Source: Pyrenophora tritici-repentis (lineage: Eukaryota; Ascomycota; Dothideomycetes; Pleosporales; Pleosporaceae). From it: a stretch of DNA of 64,000 nucleotides. Below the pieces are notes generated by a model that worked only from the letters and a program-made list of their open reading frames with translations, was not told the origin of the DNA and searched no databases. The stretch is from positions 8,746,274-8,810,273 of the forward strand of contig NC_089390.1 in NCBI RefSeq assembly GCF_003171515.1, in the 5' to 3' direction. Position numbers and translations under genes: made by a program. Below are positions 45,650 through 56,945 of the stretch, in pieces. Position 1 is the first letter of the stretch; each line of letters starts with the position of its first letter.

Positions 45650-47586
45650 CTAAGCTGGTGCCTTCACCATGAGTCCGATAAGGGACAGGACGACCTCTGC
45701 AGCAGCCAAAACGGTGACCTCACCCGGATTGTCATAAACAGGGGCTACCTCAACTTTGTAGCGCAACTCAGTTAGCGTTGTGTTTCCCTTCTCTTGGAAG
45801 TATAAGGAGCCAAAATACACATACCGACATCTGCTCCAACGACATCCAATCCTTCGAGACCATCCAAAATGGAAAGTAGCTCTCGTGTACTCCAACCGCC
45901 GACTTCGGAGGTACCCGTGGCTAATCACTCCATTAGTTACACAATCATCCAAAGCCAGGGATTCAGGGTGGTGTTAGGGAAGCGGATATCACCGCGCCGT
46001 CACACGTCAATCCGCACGCGGACTGGCCTGTAGCCACTTACCAGGTGCGAACGCTGGATCAAGAACGTCTATATCCACACTAATATAGACCTTTGTGCCA
46101 GCCACACGGGACTTCAGTCTCTCAATCACTCCAGACACACCGAAACGGTCGATCTCTCTCGCCTTCAAAATCTCGAAACCGCATTTACGATCGTTTCGCA
46201 AATCGCCCTTCGGTCGTACCATTGGCGCTCGGATACCAGCGTGGATCGAAGTGTTACGGATCAAGCCTTCTTCGTGGGCAATATGCAGGAAAGTGCCGTG
46301 GTTTACACCACTGTTTCAGTTTTAGCAACTCGCCCGGTTCAGCAGTTCTGACACCCAATGTTAACACTTACGCGTAATGGGAGATACCTCCACCTGATAA
46401 ATGTCAGCAATTGATCACCTACGCAAACGCGCAAGCATACCTAAAACTTCTGGGTCCCAAGTATCTGTTTTCGAATTAGCTGGATTCGATCATGGAAGGC
46501 TTTCCCAGCTTACCCAGATGGCTATCAAAGTGTATCACGCTCACAGGACCAAAATGCTGATGGACTGATCTCAAAGCAGATAACGTGGTGGTATGGTCAC
46601 CACCTAGGGTAACGATCCTCGGCGTGGTATGCTGGCTCGAATTGGTACGTCTTGCCGATACAATCTTGATATGGAGAGTCAGAAAGATTGCAAATCGGGT
46701 GGATGATTGATACACTCACTTGATGGGCTTTGTCGAGCTGCTTGAGAGCTGCTGTGTTATCCTGACCGAGAAATCAGCCATGTCCAAATTTGAAGATATC
46801 GGAGTACCAGTACCAGCACAGTCAACGGAGCATCGCCACAGTCGATTATCTTGGCCCAATCAAGCAGCACGTTCTCTCCTGGACAGCATCAGTAAAGAAC
46901 ATCCGCATGCGTCACCATTGACCTCATGCTGTAGCCAAAGCAGTACCAGCGTGCGGTTGGTATCGAGTCCGTGTGTCAGCACCCAGTCATACAAACCTAG
47001 CCTCTCAAGCGCGCGTCTTCCCAGTCACTACTCGCTAGCTTCGCCGTGCGACTGAAGGCAGCTTGTATGTCACCGTTGTGTACCACATCCCCCGCCTTCC
47101 AAGGTCGTGCATGCGGGAGCCAAAGGAAACAACTGCGGTGAATACCGTAGCTTCAACGTACCTGTATAGATGTTCCACCCAGCCTCTGGTGCCATGCGCC
47201 TGGACCCCTGTCGTATCCCACTCGGTCCGAAACGCGCTCCTGGTCTTGCGGTAACGGCCTATTGACTGTCAACACAACGCTACGCACCCGATTGCAGTCA
47301 TGGTGATCTCGCTTCTGCATAGTAACTTTGAACTTACGGTATCGAATGGCGCACCAAGGATCGCAATATCGAAGGGTTCCACTTCCTGACCTTGGGGCGC
47401 TAGACAATGTACATACTGCAAATTGGCATACGTCGTCAACCCCGCGAACTTTGCATGCGTGATATCCGGTTCCATAAACCCTTGGGGGATAATCTGCTGC
47501 GACGCGTACCCTGCAATGGGTGGGAACGTGATTTCGCGAGCGCGTGTCAAGGATACGAATAAAACGACCAAAGGTTTGAGCGCCAT
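45650..47586 (-). CDS. Agmatinase/arginase-family ureohydrolase with signal peptide
   Basis: Ten exons on the minus strand join in phase: 47586-47338, 47258-47162, 46878-46814, 46761-46720, 46664-46514, 46464-46441, 46393-46372, 46310-46042, 45920-45825 and 45753-45650 (372 aa). The binuclear-manganese motifs are all present: [20 protein letters not shown] (split by an intron) and [14 protein letters not shown], followed by [14 protein letters not shown]. The N-terminal region has [20 protein letters not shown] and CGDAPLTVL, as in agmatinases. The first 16 residues [16 protein letters not shown] look like a signal peptide, suggesting a secreted or vacuolar enzyme. It should hydrolyse a guanidino compound (agmatine or similar) to urea; the exact substrate is inferred. 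Exons 6 and 7 are only 24 and 22 nt. Intron 2 is 283 nt. Confidence 0.87.
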
Positions 47587-48407
47587 GGCGAAGAAACGAG
47601 GCTTGGGATGTGAAACTAGAGGAATAGACATAAAAGTTGTTGTGCCATGTCTATATCTTATATCATAGCTATCTTGGAGACCGAGTTGGTACGGTGTATG
47701 ATGGTTCCGCTCTAGCCTTGAAACGGAAGGTCCACGCGACAAGTACCCCTCAATTGCAGCAACGGCTGATAAAATCTTACTCCATCGAGACGCGGAGTGC
47801 CGGAAGTGTTATCCGTCTAGATAGTGTACAATTGGCAGGATTAGGCTTCTTTCTTAGCATGATTTGAGCGAATGATACGTAATGTGCTACTATGGCAGCT
47901 TGGGGAACGAGACAAACAACGTCAGCTAGTCTACTATCCGGACTAGAAATACATCGGTATCCCATGAATTGGGATCTAGGTTTCATATTTCAAAGTGTTG
48001 ATGAATTCTTACGCGTTCATGCTGTGAAACTCTCATATTTCTCACAGGCACGTACGTTGGTGCTTGGCTCGAAGCACCGGGAGATCATGTTCGTCATTGA
48101 TTCGTGATAAGGCCTTGGGAATGTCAGAGATTTTGCTCGTCTCGTTCGAATCGTTGATGGGCCTAACTGTTTTAGGTAAACGTTTCATATCTTATACGTT
48201 TCAACGCATGGCGTGTTCAAAGAGTTAACCATTCCTTGGCGGAAATTTTGCACGGCGATCAAACACGTTCACATGATGTGGAGGCCTTTTGGTCAAGAAA
48301 TACTGAAGCTGCGTTGACTAATTTGTATTTTACATACTTGTAAAGACATCATTAAACGCCCATTGTCCCGTGATATCCTCCCAGACACTGTCCCACAGCA
48401 ATAGTGT
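47587..48407. other. Intergenic region agmatinase / DUF1295 gene
   Basis: 821 bp. The right part is AT-rich and probably the 3' UTR of the DUF1295 gene. The left part is the agmatinase promoter. No coding feature is supported. Confidence 0.45.
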
Positions 48408-49588
48408 TCAATGAAATGCTCTGAGCGTCTGCTCAACAGCAACACCCAGTCCACCTACCCCCAAGACAGTCCACAACCACTTGTTGCTTAGTTCATCCAC
48501 GCTGGGCCAAAAGGCGTTCTTGTCAGCGCGGAACTTCTCCAGTTCGCGGAACTTGTCGGGATGAGACGCAGAGTATCTGCGCTCTTGGTGTTTCTCCTTC
48601 TCAGCGTCACCTCCAAAGAAACGGAGAAACGCGTAGTTTGCAGCGGGGCCGAGGAGTTCAATAGGGGCGAGCATATCGGAACCGTAAAGCATCACGATGA
48701 AGGAGATGTGGACGAGGGCGTCGCCAAGATAGCTGGATAGCGTTAGTAGTTGCTGCATGTATTGAAAGGGTATGCTTACTTAGGGTTGCGGACGATACTC
48801 CATACACCCTCACGCATGATGCCCTTGTTGCCTTCAGCCTTGTACTGGTCGAGCTGGTAGTCGGCTAGTGTTTCCATAGCTAGACCGGACGAGAACAGGC
48901 CCACGGCAAACATCTGGATGAAAGGGTGGTAGCCAGTCATAACAGCACCCTCATGACGGAAAGGCGCTGTAAAGGGAAGACTGATAAGCATCTGGAAGAA
49001 GGCCTCTGGGATGAAGACCTTGAACAGCGCGCTGTTCCAGAATCCTTCTTCCTCTTTGACCTCAGCGTATCGTGGGTCATCTTCGCCTCGCTGGATGGAG
49101 CGGCGGGCAATGCGATAGAAGAGGCGTCCTCCCCATAAAGTGACACCAGTGAGCATGACGCGTTCGTGCCAAGATAGGCGGGTGAAGGCTTGTGAAACGG
49201 TATAGCCAGCAGCGATGCGGCGTCCTACAGCAGACCACCATGCATTTACCACCTGACCGCTAGGCCAAAGCCAGTCCTTGGCTTCTACACGGTTGGTATA
49301 TCGTGCAGCCCCATAGGCGAGAACTGCCAGACCAGAGTGCAGAGTGAGTGAAGGGACAAGGGTATCCTTCAAGATGCCAACATCGAACAGAGAAGCACTG
49401 TGAATATGCGTCTTCGAATGTGTCCTGTCAACGTACATGGTCGATGTCGCGCGGCTTGGTCCCGGAGCATGGCCACCAGAGCTGGGCTGCAGATAGAAGT
49501 CGTGTGGTTTCTGTTCTGCGACCTGGACGCGAACATCCGGAGGGCGCGTCGGATCGCTGGCCGATGAGCTGAACCAGCCAGACGCCAT
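48408..49588 (-). CDS. DUF1295 (steroid-reductase-like) membrane protein
   Basis: Two exons on the minus strand: 49588-48780 and 48732-48408 (377 aa). The intron has GTAAGC and a CTAAC branch site. It rebuilds the conserved VRNPNYLGD motif that DUF1295 and related ER methyltransferase or reductase folds share near a cofactor site. Upstream sequence has several membrane spans (about 70-250). A hydrophilic N-terminal 60 residues is Ser/Pro-rich. The C terminus ends in another hydrophobic helix and FH. DUF1295 proteins resemble the 3-oxo-5-alpha-steroid 4-dehydrogenase C-terminal domain; no reaction is established for this member. It is probably ER-located and is head-to-head with a RidA-family gene. 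Confidence 0.82.
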
Positions 49589-50048
49589 GATTATTGAAGA
49601 AATGTCTCACTCAAAGGTGATGTAGAAGACGTCGCGCAAACTGTCGCATGCAGCTTGTTTTATCCTCTTTCTCGTTCGAGCTTTCCCCGCATTCTAACGG
49701 AAGCAGGCGCATAACAGCCCACCTCTCATTCGTCCGGTTGTAGCTCAACATGTCTCAATCGATGAAGTCTTGTAGCGTGACATCTGATGACACACATGTA
49801 CTTGGCCGCAATTTAGTATTTGTCGCGTCGGCGTCCCAGTCGGGCTGCGTGTGAAAGCCAGTGGTGATGTCAGCATGGCCCGTGCAGAAGTGGGATAGTA
49901 CCCACATGTAATAACGGCAAGTGGACCCAACATACCCCTCCATGCCGAGATACGAACTCCTGAGGTATAAAGTGACCAACGTGTAAGACGATGGGCATAA
50001 CTCGTGCATATCTCTGGCTTCGTTTCTGGTATCAATTAGACAATTAAA
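49589..50048. promoter_or_regulatory. Divergent promoter region DUF1295 / RidA
   Basis: 460 bp between divergent start codons. No specific element was recognised. Confidence 0.45.
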
Positions 50049-50591
50049 ATGACGTCCAACAAACCAAATGGATTCAATCCACCTGACGTCCCACAGCCTC
50101 CACCAACCTACTCCCAGGTGTGCGTTACCCCCATACTGCCATCGTCAAAGCTTGTCACGCTTGCCGGACAAACAGGCCGTAAACTAGATGGCACAATTCC
50201 CTCTACCATCAAAGAGCAGGCCAGAGTCGCTTATGAAAGCATAAATAAATGTTTGGCAGCTGCCGGCGCAACACCACGGGACATTGTGCGTTTCCATTCC
50301 TATTATTATCTTTCGATGAAAAGAAACACGAACTGGACGTTGGGTGGTGACATGCCGCTGACTATAGCTGCCGTATAGATACACGTCCGGCATTACATCA
50401 TGAGCGTAACAGGGCACGTAGAGGTAGATGCAGAGGACATCGTAGACCGGGGTTGGGGAGAACTATGGACAGAGTACATGGACCAGAGCGCTGGAGGGCA
50501 CAGACCGTCTGATACTGTAGTTGGCGTTGCGTCTCTGGCGAAGAAGGACGTCCTGTACGAGTGCGAGGTGACAGTGATAGTCAATGGCTAG
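50049..50591 (+). CDS. RidA/YjgF/UK114-family protein
   Basis: Two exons: 50049-50285 and 50379-50591 (149 aa). The intron (93 nt) has GTGCG and a CTGAC branch site. The junction makes RDIIHVRHYIM, fitting the family's beta-strand after the GATPRDI motif. RidA fold features are LVTLAGQTGRKLDG, EQARVAYESINKCLAAAGA and RGWGELWTEYMD. The C terminus is YECEVTVIVNG. Classical RidA deaminates reactive imines and enamines; the catalytic Arg of true RidA is not obvious, so it may be one of the divergent fungal Rid subfamilies. A cytosolic location is likely. Confidence 0.85.
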
Positions 50592-50810
50592 TGCCAGAAA
50601 TTGGGATGGATGGCATAATATGAAGAGCTATAAATCGTTCTTAAAATCAAATGAAATATTCCGTATGCATACTATATTTTGAACCAGCAGTCTTGTATCT
50701 ACATGCCTCGTGAGATCTATCCGGAGCTGGCCTTAGTCATGCATGACTCACCGTAAGTTGATGTTGATAAAAGGTAGATTGAAGAGTCACAGCCGAGTGT
50801 CATCTCAATC

Positions 50811-51410
50811 ATGGCCGCCATCCTACCACCAACAGCAGCTACGATAGCACACCTGAAACAGGCCTACCATGCATACCGGCATACCAAAGATATAGATCGT
50901 AAAGGGGCCTTCTTCTCTCCACATTGCATGCAGATCTGTCGGCCTGAGCCTTCCTATGCGGCCGCTACTCGCCAAGAGATCGTGCAGTACCTCCGAGATG
51001 CACAGCAAGGAAACACACCGATCAAGGAGCGATCAAAGGCTTCTACCGAGGCATCGGACACCTTGAACAAAGACTCAAGTCTATACACTATTCGTCCCCT
51101 GGGTTCATCCGAATTCGATTTTGGCACCGACGAGATCACGAGAGCAATCGGCTTGACAATCCTGGAGCTCAAGCGGAAGGCCGTCCGCGAGGAATGGGTT
51201 GGCATGCGCGTCGATTTGTGGGATGAGGGAACGGAAAGCGACTTGTTGGTAAAAGTCCAGTACTGGTGGCGTTTCAAAGAACTCTCGGATGGCGAGCGGA
51301 TCATGGATGAGAAGCAATCCATGGGATGGAGGCAGTGCTTGCACGATATCATGTACCTGGGCCCGAAGGATGGCAGTCAAGGCGCGGATATGCTTGAGGT
51401 CAATAAGTGA
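50811..51410 (+). CDS. Hypothetical protein, NTF2/SnoaL-like candidate
   Basis: A single exon of 199 residues with a good start context. The N-terminal helix (IAHLKQAYHAYRHTKDID), a following polar region and beta-strands such as LLVKVQYWWRFKEL suggest an NTF2/SnoaL-like cone fold, but no residue signature fixes it. It is a likely fungal-specific protein of unknown function. It is in tandem with the RidA gene 219 bp upstream. Confidence 0.6.
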   Translation: MAAILPPTAATIAHLKQAYHAYRHTKDIDRKGAFFSPHCMQICRPEPSYAAATRQEIVQYLRDAQQGNTPIKERSKASTEASDTLNKDSSLYTIRPLGSSEFDFGTDEITRAIGLTILELKRKAVREEWVGMRVDLWDEGTESDLLVKVQYWWRFKELSDGERIMDEKQSMGWRQCLHDIMYLGPKDGSQGADMLEVNK

Positions 51411-52628
51411 GATTGAATACATTGGGGAGATACAACACTGCAGCTTGCGAGTCGGACAACGGTGGGGAGAAGATGGCTGGCCATGCTTATGGAACTGCGC
51501 GCTCTTATCAGTCATGCTGCAAGTGCCAAGTCCCTCATCTATCGTTAATGTGCGGACGGTACACAATGCGGGCTTTCGGCTACACCTTTCCAGCAAATGC
51601 GGCGTGGTCATCTTGGAGTCTTATATTAAGCTTGTGTAGATCAGTAGAACAAGTCATTCTATGCATGCTTATACGTGCTGTTTAAATAGCCAGGCCAACC
51701 CTCGGGCAATTGTGTATATCAAATTTTAAAGCTGAGTGAGGTCTTCTTAGACGTACGATGAGCAAGGATGGCTCGGTTTCACAGTTCCATGGCCGGCCAA
51801 TGGCGAGAGGATAACGGCTGCTCCCGGGTCATGGATGGAATTGCCCCGGGCGTGCGTAATTCTCCGAGAGAGAGCCCGTCAACAGTGCGCGCGGGTACAC
51901 ACACCCACAGCCACCGAGGTCCACGAGTTGTTCGTACGCCCACACGAATGCAAGGAAAGGGGGACCGTGAGAAGCAGACAAACAGCAGTTGGCGTGACTA
52001 ACGCGCAGAGGATTTGGCGTCAACGGTGTGCATGAGCAAACACGAGTCGCGAGGCGGACAGGGCATGAAAACGGATAGCTGGCCGGGCGTGGGATGGGCA
52101 AAGTCGAAAATAGACGGGCCAAATGGGACCAGATAGGCAGGCGTTTGGCGAAAGCAAATAAACGAATGCAAGTCATGCGGCATTGAGAGTCGCTACCTAC
52201 AGTAGGTAGCCAAAGTCCAAACCGCGGTTCGTGGTTAGTAGGGGACGCGGTGATATAGGGAGGGGTTTGAGTTCATATGGCGGCCTAACTAAGACTAGCG
52301 CATGGCCCCTGCCCATAGAAATCCACGGCATCAAGTTATCCCTGAGAGGGCTCCGGTCGTCTCGCGTCGCCCGATGTGTAATTTAACGCTCGCCGTGCCC
52401 ATCTCCTTGGACGTCCTCGCAACAGTTTTGCTTGTTGTCGTCCTTTTGCTAACGTTTGGAGCGTGTCCTCACCATCTGGCGTCGCCGCCGTCTCTTTCTC
52501 CCTGGATTCTGGACCTCCATCTAGCCCGCGCAAGTTTCCGTACTGGGGCGCCTTGCATGCCGACCATGCACTGATCACCAAACCGGCAGCAATTAACACG
52601 CTGGTCCAGCTTTTCTGCAGTGACATCG
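51411..52628. other. Intergenic region upstream of the alpha/beta-hydrolase gene
   Basis: 1.2 kb without a supported gene. It holds a perfect inverted repeat at 52192-52210. The last 300 bp are C/T-rich and likely promoter and leader of the next gene. Confidence 0.45.
52192..52210. repeat. Perfect inverted repeat GCTACCTAC-A-GTAGGTAGC
   Basis: A 19-nt palindrome with nine-base arms and one central base. It could be a dimeric-factor binding site or a cruciform/hairpin. It is a visible feature with unknown function. Confidence 0.6.
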
Positions 52629-55600
52629 ATGGCGCACCAATCTGGGCTACCGTCGTCTCCTGCAGCTGACGCTGCAGCAATGGAACTCCATCAACCCTCT
52701 GGTTCCTTCCTCGCCGATGCCACTACCACGGCCCCGGCGAGCCAGTCTCTCAGGTCGCGACGGCGCGATTCTCTACCACTGACTGTGAAGACTGCGGAGG
52801 TCCGGTCAGCCAAGCGCACTCCAAACTATATACGCACCACAGCCGCCTCGCCCCAGGTCATCTCCTCCCTGATCGATCAGCTATCAGCCATTTCCATCCC
52901 CACGCGCAATCATTTCGAAAACCTGCTTGTGGGCTACGACGACCCCGTGCCCGCATCGACGTCGACCTCTGCCGCCCCCAGCGTACACGCGCATTCCGAG
53001 GGGAACTCGCTGAAGGGGCATGATGGGGCTGGCCAGGACTACGCAAACTACCACCAGTCGTTGAAAGACCAAAACGACCTCTACCCGGACGACGCATGCG
53101 AGCCGCCCGTCATCCGCACCTCCAAACCACCCTCGGGCAAATCCCCGCTTACTGCACCAAAGAAGCCGAGCAAAGCACATTCCCTCAGCAGCTACATCGG
53201 CCGAAGTGGCGGCAGCTCGTGCTCTCTGCACTCGACCCACTCCAACGCAAGCAGTTTTGGAAACATTAGCATCGAGGTCGGTGCGCCGTGCCGATTGTCC
53301 AGTAGCAGCAACAGATCGTCTGCGGAGAGCAAGAGGAGCTCAAAGGGTTACAAGAGCTTAATGTACATGAGCTCGCGCGAGCAGCTCAGGCAAAAGGAGA
53401 CGGACCGGAAGCGTGTAACAGTACATCACCCCATCGACGACAGCGCGTCCATCGACTCCCCCAGGAAGGCTGCCTTCCAACTGTTTCCGTACGAAGACAC
53501 AATCAAGGAAGAGCCTTACTCTGCCAAGGACGAGCCGCAGATCAAAGAGACTACTCTCGAGTCGCCCCGACACGTCCAGCGATTTTCTCACAGCCCACGG
53601 CGACTCCGTCTGAACTTGGTGGATGGTCCGCAGGGCGAAAGCCTCTCCGACAAGGGCCTGATTCCCGAACGCGGTTCATCCCTGAGGCATACGGGCAGTC
53701 CGACTCGCAAGGCCAAGAAGCGCCGGTCCGAGGAGAAGAATCGTCCCAAGTCCCGCAAGACCGACGCGGTACCCGAAGTGGAGGAGAATATGGATCCTGA
53801 GGCCCAGAGAAACAAGACCATCTTGGACGAGCTGGAGCAGGAAGAGAATGAGGTCGCTCAACGAATTCGCCAACTCAAGGAGCGGAAGATGCGGAGGGAT
53901 GAGTTGGCCGGGAGGATGCCTGTTAACTCCGGCCTAGGGTCAACACCCGCCAGAGCGTCGCATGTTTCATCCTTCCCAAGTCCAGAGTCTTCCCCCACAA
54001 CGACTGTATCAAGCGTGTCAGAAGATGAGCGAAGGGTGCAAGACCCCACCAAAGCGCACAAGGTGCTGGGAATATCGCACGAAACTGCCTTGGCGGAGAA
54101 GCTAATGCTTAGGCCACAAGACAAGCCTGCCGAAAGAGTGGAAAGTGACAGGCCCAGCCCTTCAGTGCTACCCCAACCACGCACTTCGCGCCAACCGCGG
54201 CCTCGAAGTTTAACACTAAACGACAGTAATGACCTTACCCCGCTTCCTCGTAACTACGCAATTGCGCTCCAAACCTTTGCCGAATCTGCGCTTTCGCCAG
54301 CTCTAGAGCCAAGTCGCTCAAGATCGCCTGGTCGTCCCTCGAGCACAACAACCAAGTCGAATAGCGACACTTCTGTACCCCAGCGCTGCAACTCACTGGC
54401 TGTCAGCGGCAGAACTGCACTCGGGCGGCGCGCAGTGACCAGTTCGGTCATCATGGAGGGCAAGCCACTTGGTCACAAGCATTCTTCTAGCGCATCCGAA
54501 GATGCAACAAACAACAGGTTATTACCGCCCTCACGTGCGGCCAGTGAGGAGCCCATCAGCCGACACCGCTCAATGCACGTATCACCGCCACCAGATTCCC
54601 ATAGCATGCAACTTCAGCGCAAGCGCACAAGCGCGAAGAAGAGATGGTCGCATCCCGATCTGCCACAAAAAGCAGAGAAAAAACACAACGAGAGGGTGGA
54701 TCGAAGGGAGCAGCAGTCCAGAGCGGCGGCAGTACAGAGCCCATCGCATCCCATTATTGAAGAAAGGCCTGCAAGCATGGATTCCATCGATGTAGAAGTG
54801 CATCAATATCTCGACTCGCCGCGCCTATCGCAGAAGATCCGGCATCCACAAACGGGAAGGCTCATCTCCTTCTCTGAAGTCGGCGACCCAGAGGGCTTTG
54901 CTGTCTTTGTCTGCGTCGGCATGGGGCTGACAAGATTTGTCATGGCCTTCTACGATCAACTCGCAGCCACACTAAAGCTGCGTCTAATCACACCGGAGCG
55001 CCCTGGTATTGGAGGTAGCCAACCTGATCCGAATGGCACTCCTCTTAGCTGGCCTGGTAAGCAAATTAACTCTATCCTGGTTATATTTTGACTAATCCGA
55101 TCAGATGATGTCCTCGTGATTTGCCAAGCCTTGAAGATCACCAAGTTCTCTATGCTTGCGCATTCAGCTGGTGCTGTCTATGCGCTGGCGACATCGCTAC
55201 GAATGCCACAGCATATTCGTGGTAGGGTACATCTGCTTGCACCTTGGATACCACCATCCCAAATGGCACCAATTGGTATCAGTCAGGATTCTCCTCCAAC
55301 CCAACAGCTTCCGCGATCACAACGCTTTCTTCGCGCACTTCCTCCCTCTCTTCTCAAAGTGGCCAATTCAACTTTCCTCAGTGCCACAAGTGCTAGCCTT
55401 CAACGCACCGGGCCAAAAACATCCCCCAAAACAAGACGGAAGAGCATGGCGCCTTCGCCGGTTCAGCCAATCCAACCGCCAGTCCGTCCATCCGTGAAAG
55501 ACTCACATCGACACTCGATGATGATGATGGATCAAGTGCTTCCCAACGCAAGCACGCTGACCTTGGCTAATGCCACAGAGCCAAACCACGACGAAGCACA

Positions 55601-56048
55601 GCGCATGCAAGAGATGAGCGGTCTAGCCGAACGTCAACGTGCTTTTGATGAACGCCTTACCTTTGCAATCTGGGACCGCGCAACGGCAAACGCAAACCCC
55701 GCAACCGACCTTATCGTCTGCCTCGAAACCAAGCAGAGTATTGGTTTCCGCTACGAAGATATCAATCGTCCTGTTGTCATTCACCATGGATCCAAGGACT
55801 CGCGTGTCCCCGTCGACAATGTTCGGTGGTTGGGCAAGCTGATGCGCAAATGTGAAGTACGCATTTTGGAGGGCGAGCAACATGGACTAATGGCCAGCGC
55901 GCAAGTCATGGGCAATGTGCTCACGGAGATGGCAGGCGATTGGGAAGATTGGGCGAACATGGTACAGAAGGGCCACGACGAGCATCGGTCTGTTTCAAGG
56001 AGGAGGACGACAGAGAGGTTGAAGAGTCAAATCAGTTTCTCTAGCTGA
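52629..56048 (+). CDS. Long disordered protein with C-terminal alpha/beta-hydrolase domain
   Basis: Two exons: 52629-55056 and 55105-56048 (1123 aa). The first 730 residues are Ser/Pro/Arg-rich with repeated SPR and KR patches and a coiled-coil segment (ILDELEQEENEVAQRIRQLK, about 400). The C-terminal 390 residues form an alpha/beta-hydrolase: RLITPERPGIGGS as the strand-loop, then LAHSAGAVYALATS carrying the nucleophile Ser (A-H-S-A-G instead of G-x-S-x-G), then HHGSKDSRVPVDN with the Asp, and EGEQHGLM with the His. The family is known as a fungal hydrolase of unknown substrate. The intron (48 nt) lies between the Asn-Gly-rich loop and the nucleophile region. The upstream ATG is at 52629; GTG at 52620 is unlikely. 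Confidence 0.82.
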
Positions 56049-56945
56049 TCTAGATATCCGCGTCTCTCGGGCCTGACAGTCAAACCGGACTGCACACTTA
56101 CTGCTACCTCTGGATTGGACCTACGTCGAGCCAGAAAGAAGCTTTGGTCTTTTCCATGGATGACTTGGCTATTGGGCCATCTTTTCTGCGACGACTTGTT
56201 TTTTCCTTCTTTCCTTGTCTTGTTTTGCCATTTGGGACGAACCACCGATACCCCCTCTGAAATCCTATCTCGTAGCTATCATCCTCCGAGTTTTCTTCTT
56301 GTCTATTGTCTCATATCTCGCGTTTTGTTTACACTCCGCATGCTCCCCTTTTCGCACTTTTATATACCCCTGACTAGAGCGATTTCGGGCGACTACATGA
56401 CGACGTTTGCTTTTTTCTTTTCATCTTCCGGTTGCTCTACTTGTTTAGTTCTCGATGCATATATATATTTATTTATAATAAGTGAAGAGGGGTGGCGGCG
56501 GCAATCTGTGCACGCGCGCCCGTTGAAAAAGAATAAGAAATCTGTTATTGGGCCCACAGCTGGTAGGGTCTCTGCCAGCTTTTAGTCCAGACCCCCTTCT
56601 TTTGTCCCGTGTCATACATGTAGAATTTGGGTGTGTAGTTGGAATGGGTGGAAAGTTAGATAAGGAAAGAACTTTAATTTACGATTTGGCCCTGATCGTT
56701 GGAGAGTGTTAAGTGGTGTTTTCCAATGTGAAGGGAGATATGCTTGTGTCATGAGTGCGTGCGATGATCGTAGTCGGCGCGTTGCATGTATGTTCAACAA
56801 TTTTGTGAGAAGAAAACGGTATACACACTAGGATATCTACAATATGATGTCGAAACAGGATTTTGGTCGCTTTCTTATACCGTTGCTGCCCATACTACTT
56901 AATGAAATCACTGTCAATCATATATTGGTACGGTTTCGACACCTT
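56049..56945. other. Convergent intergenic region
   Basis: About 900 bp between converging stops. It holds long T-rich stretches and an AT dinucleotide tract near 56460, as in 3' UTRs. The ORF of 156 codons at 56115-56585 is hydrophobic low-complexity and probably chance. Confidence 0.5.

Noticed and set aside
56115..56585. 156-codon plus-strand ORF after the hydrolase gene
   Set aside because: Phe/Ser-rich translation of a T-rich 3' UTR without family features.
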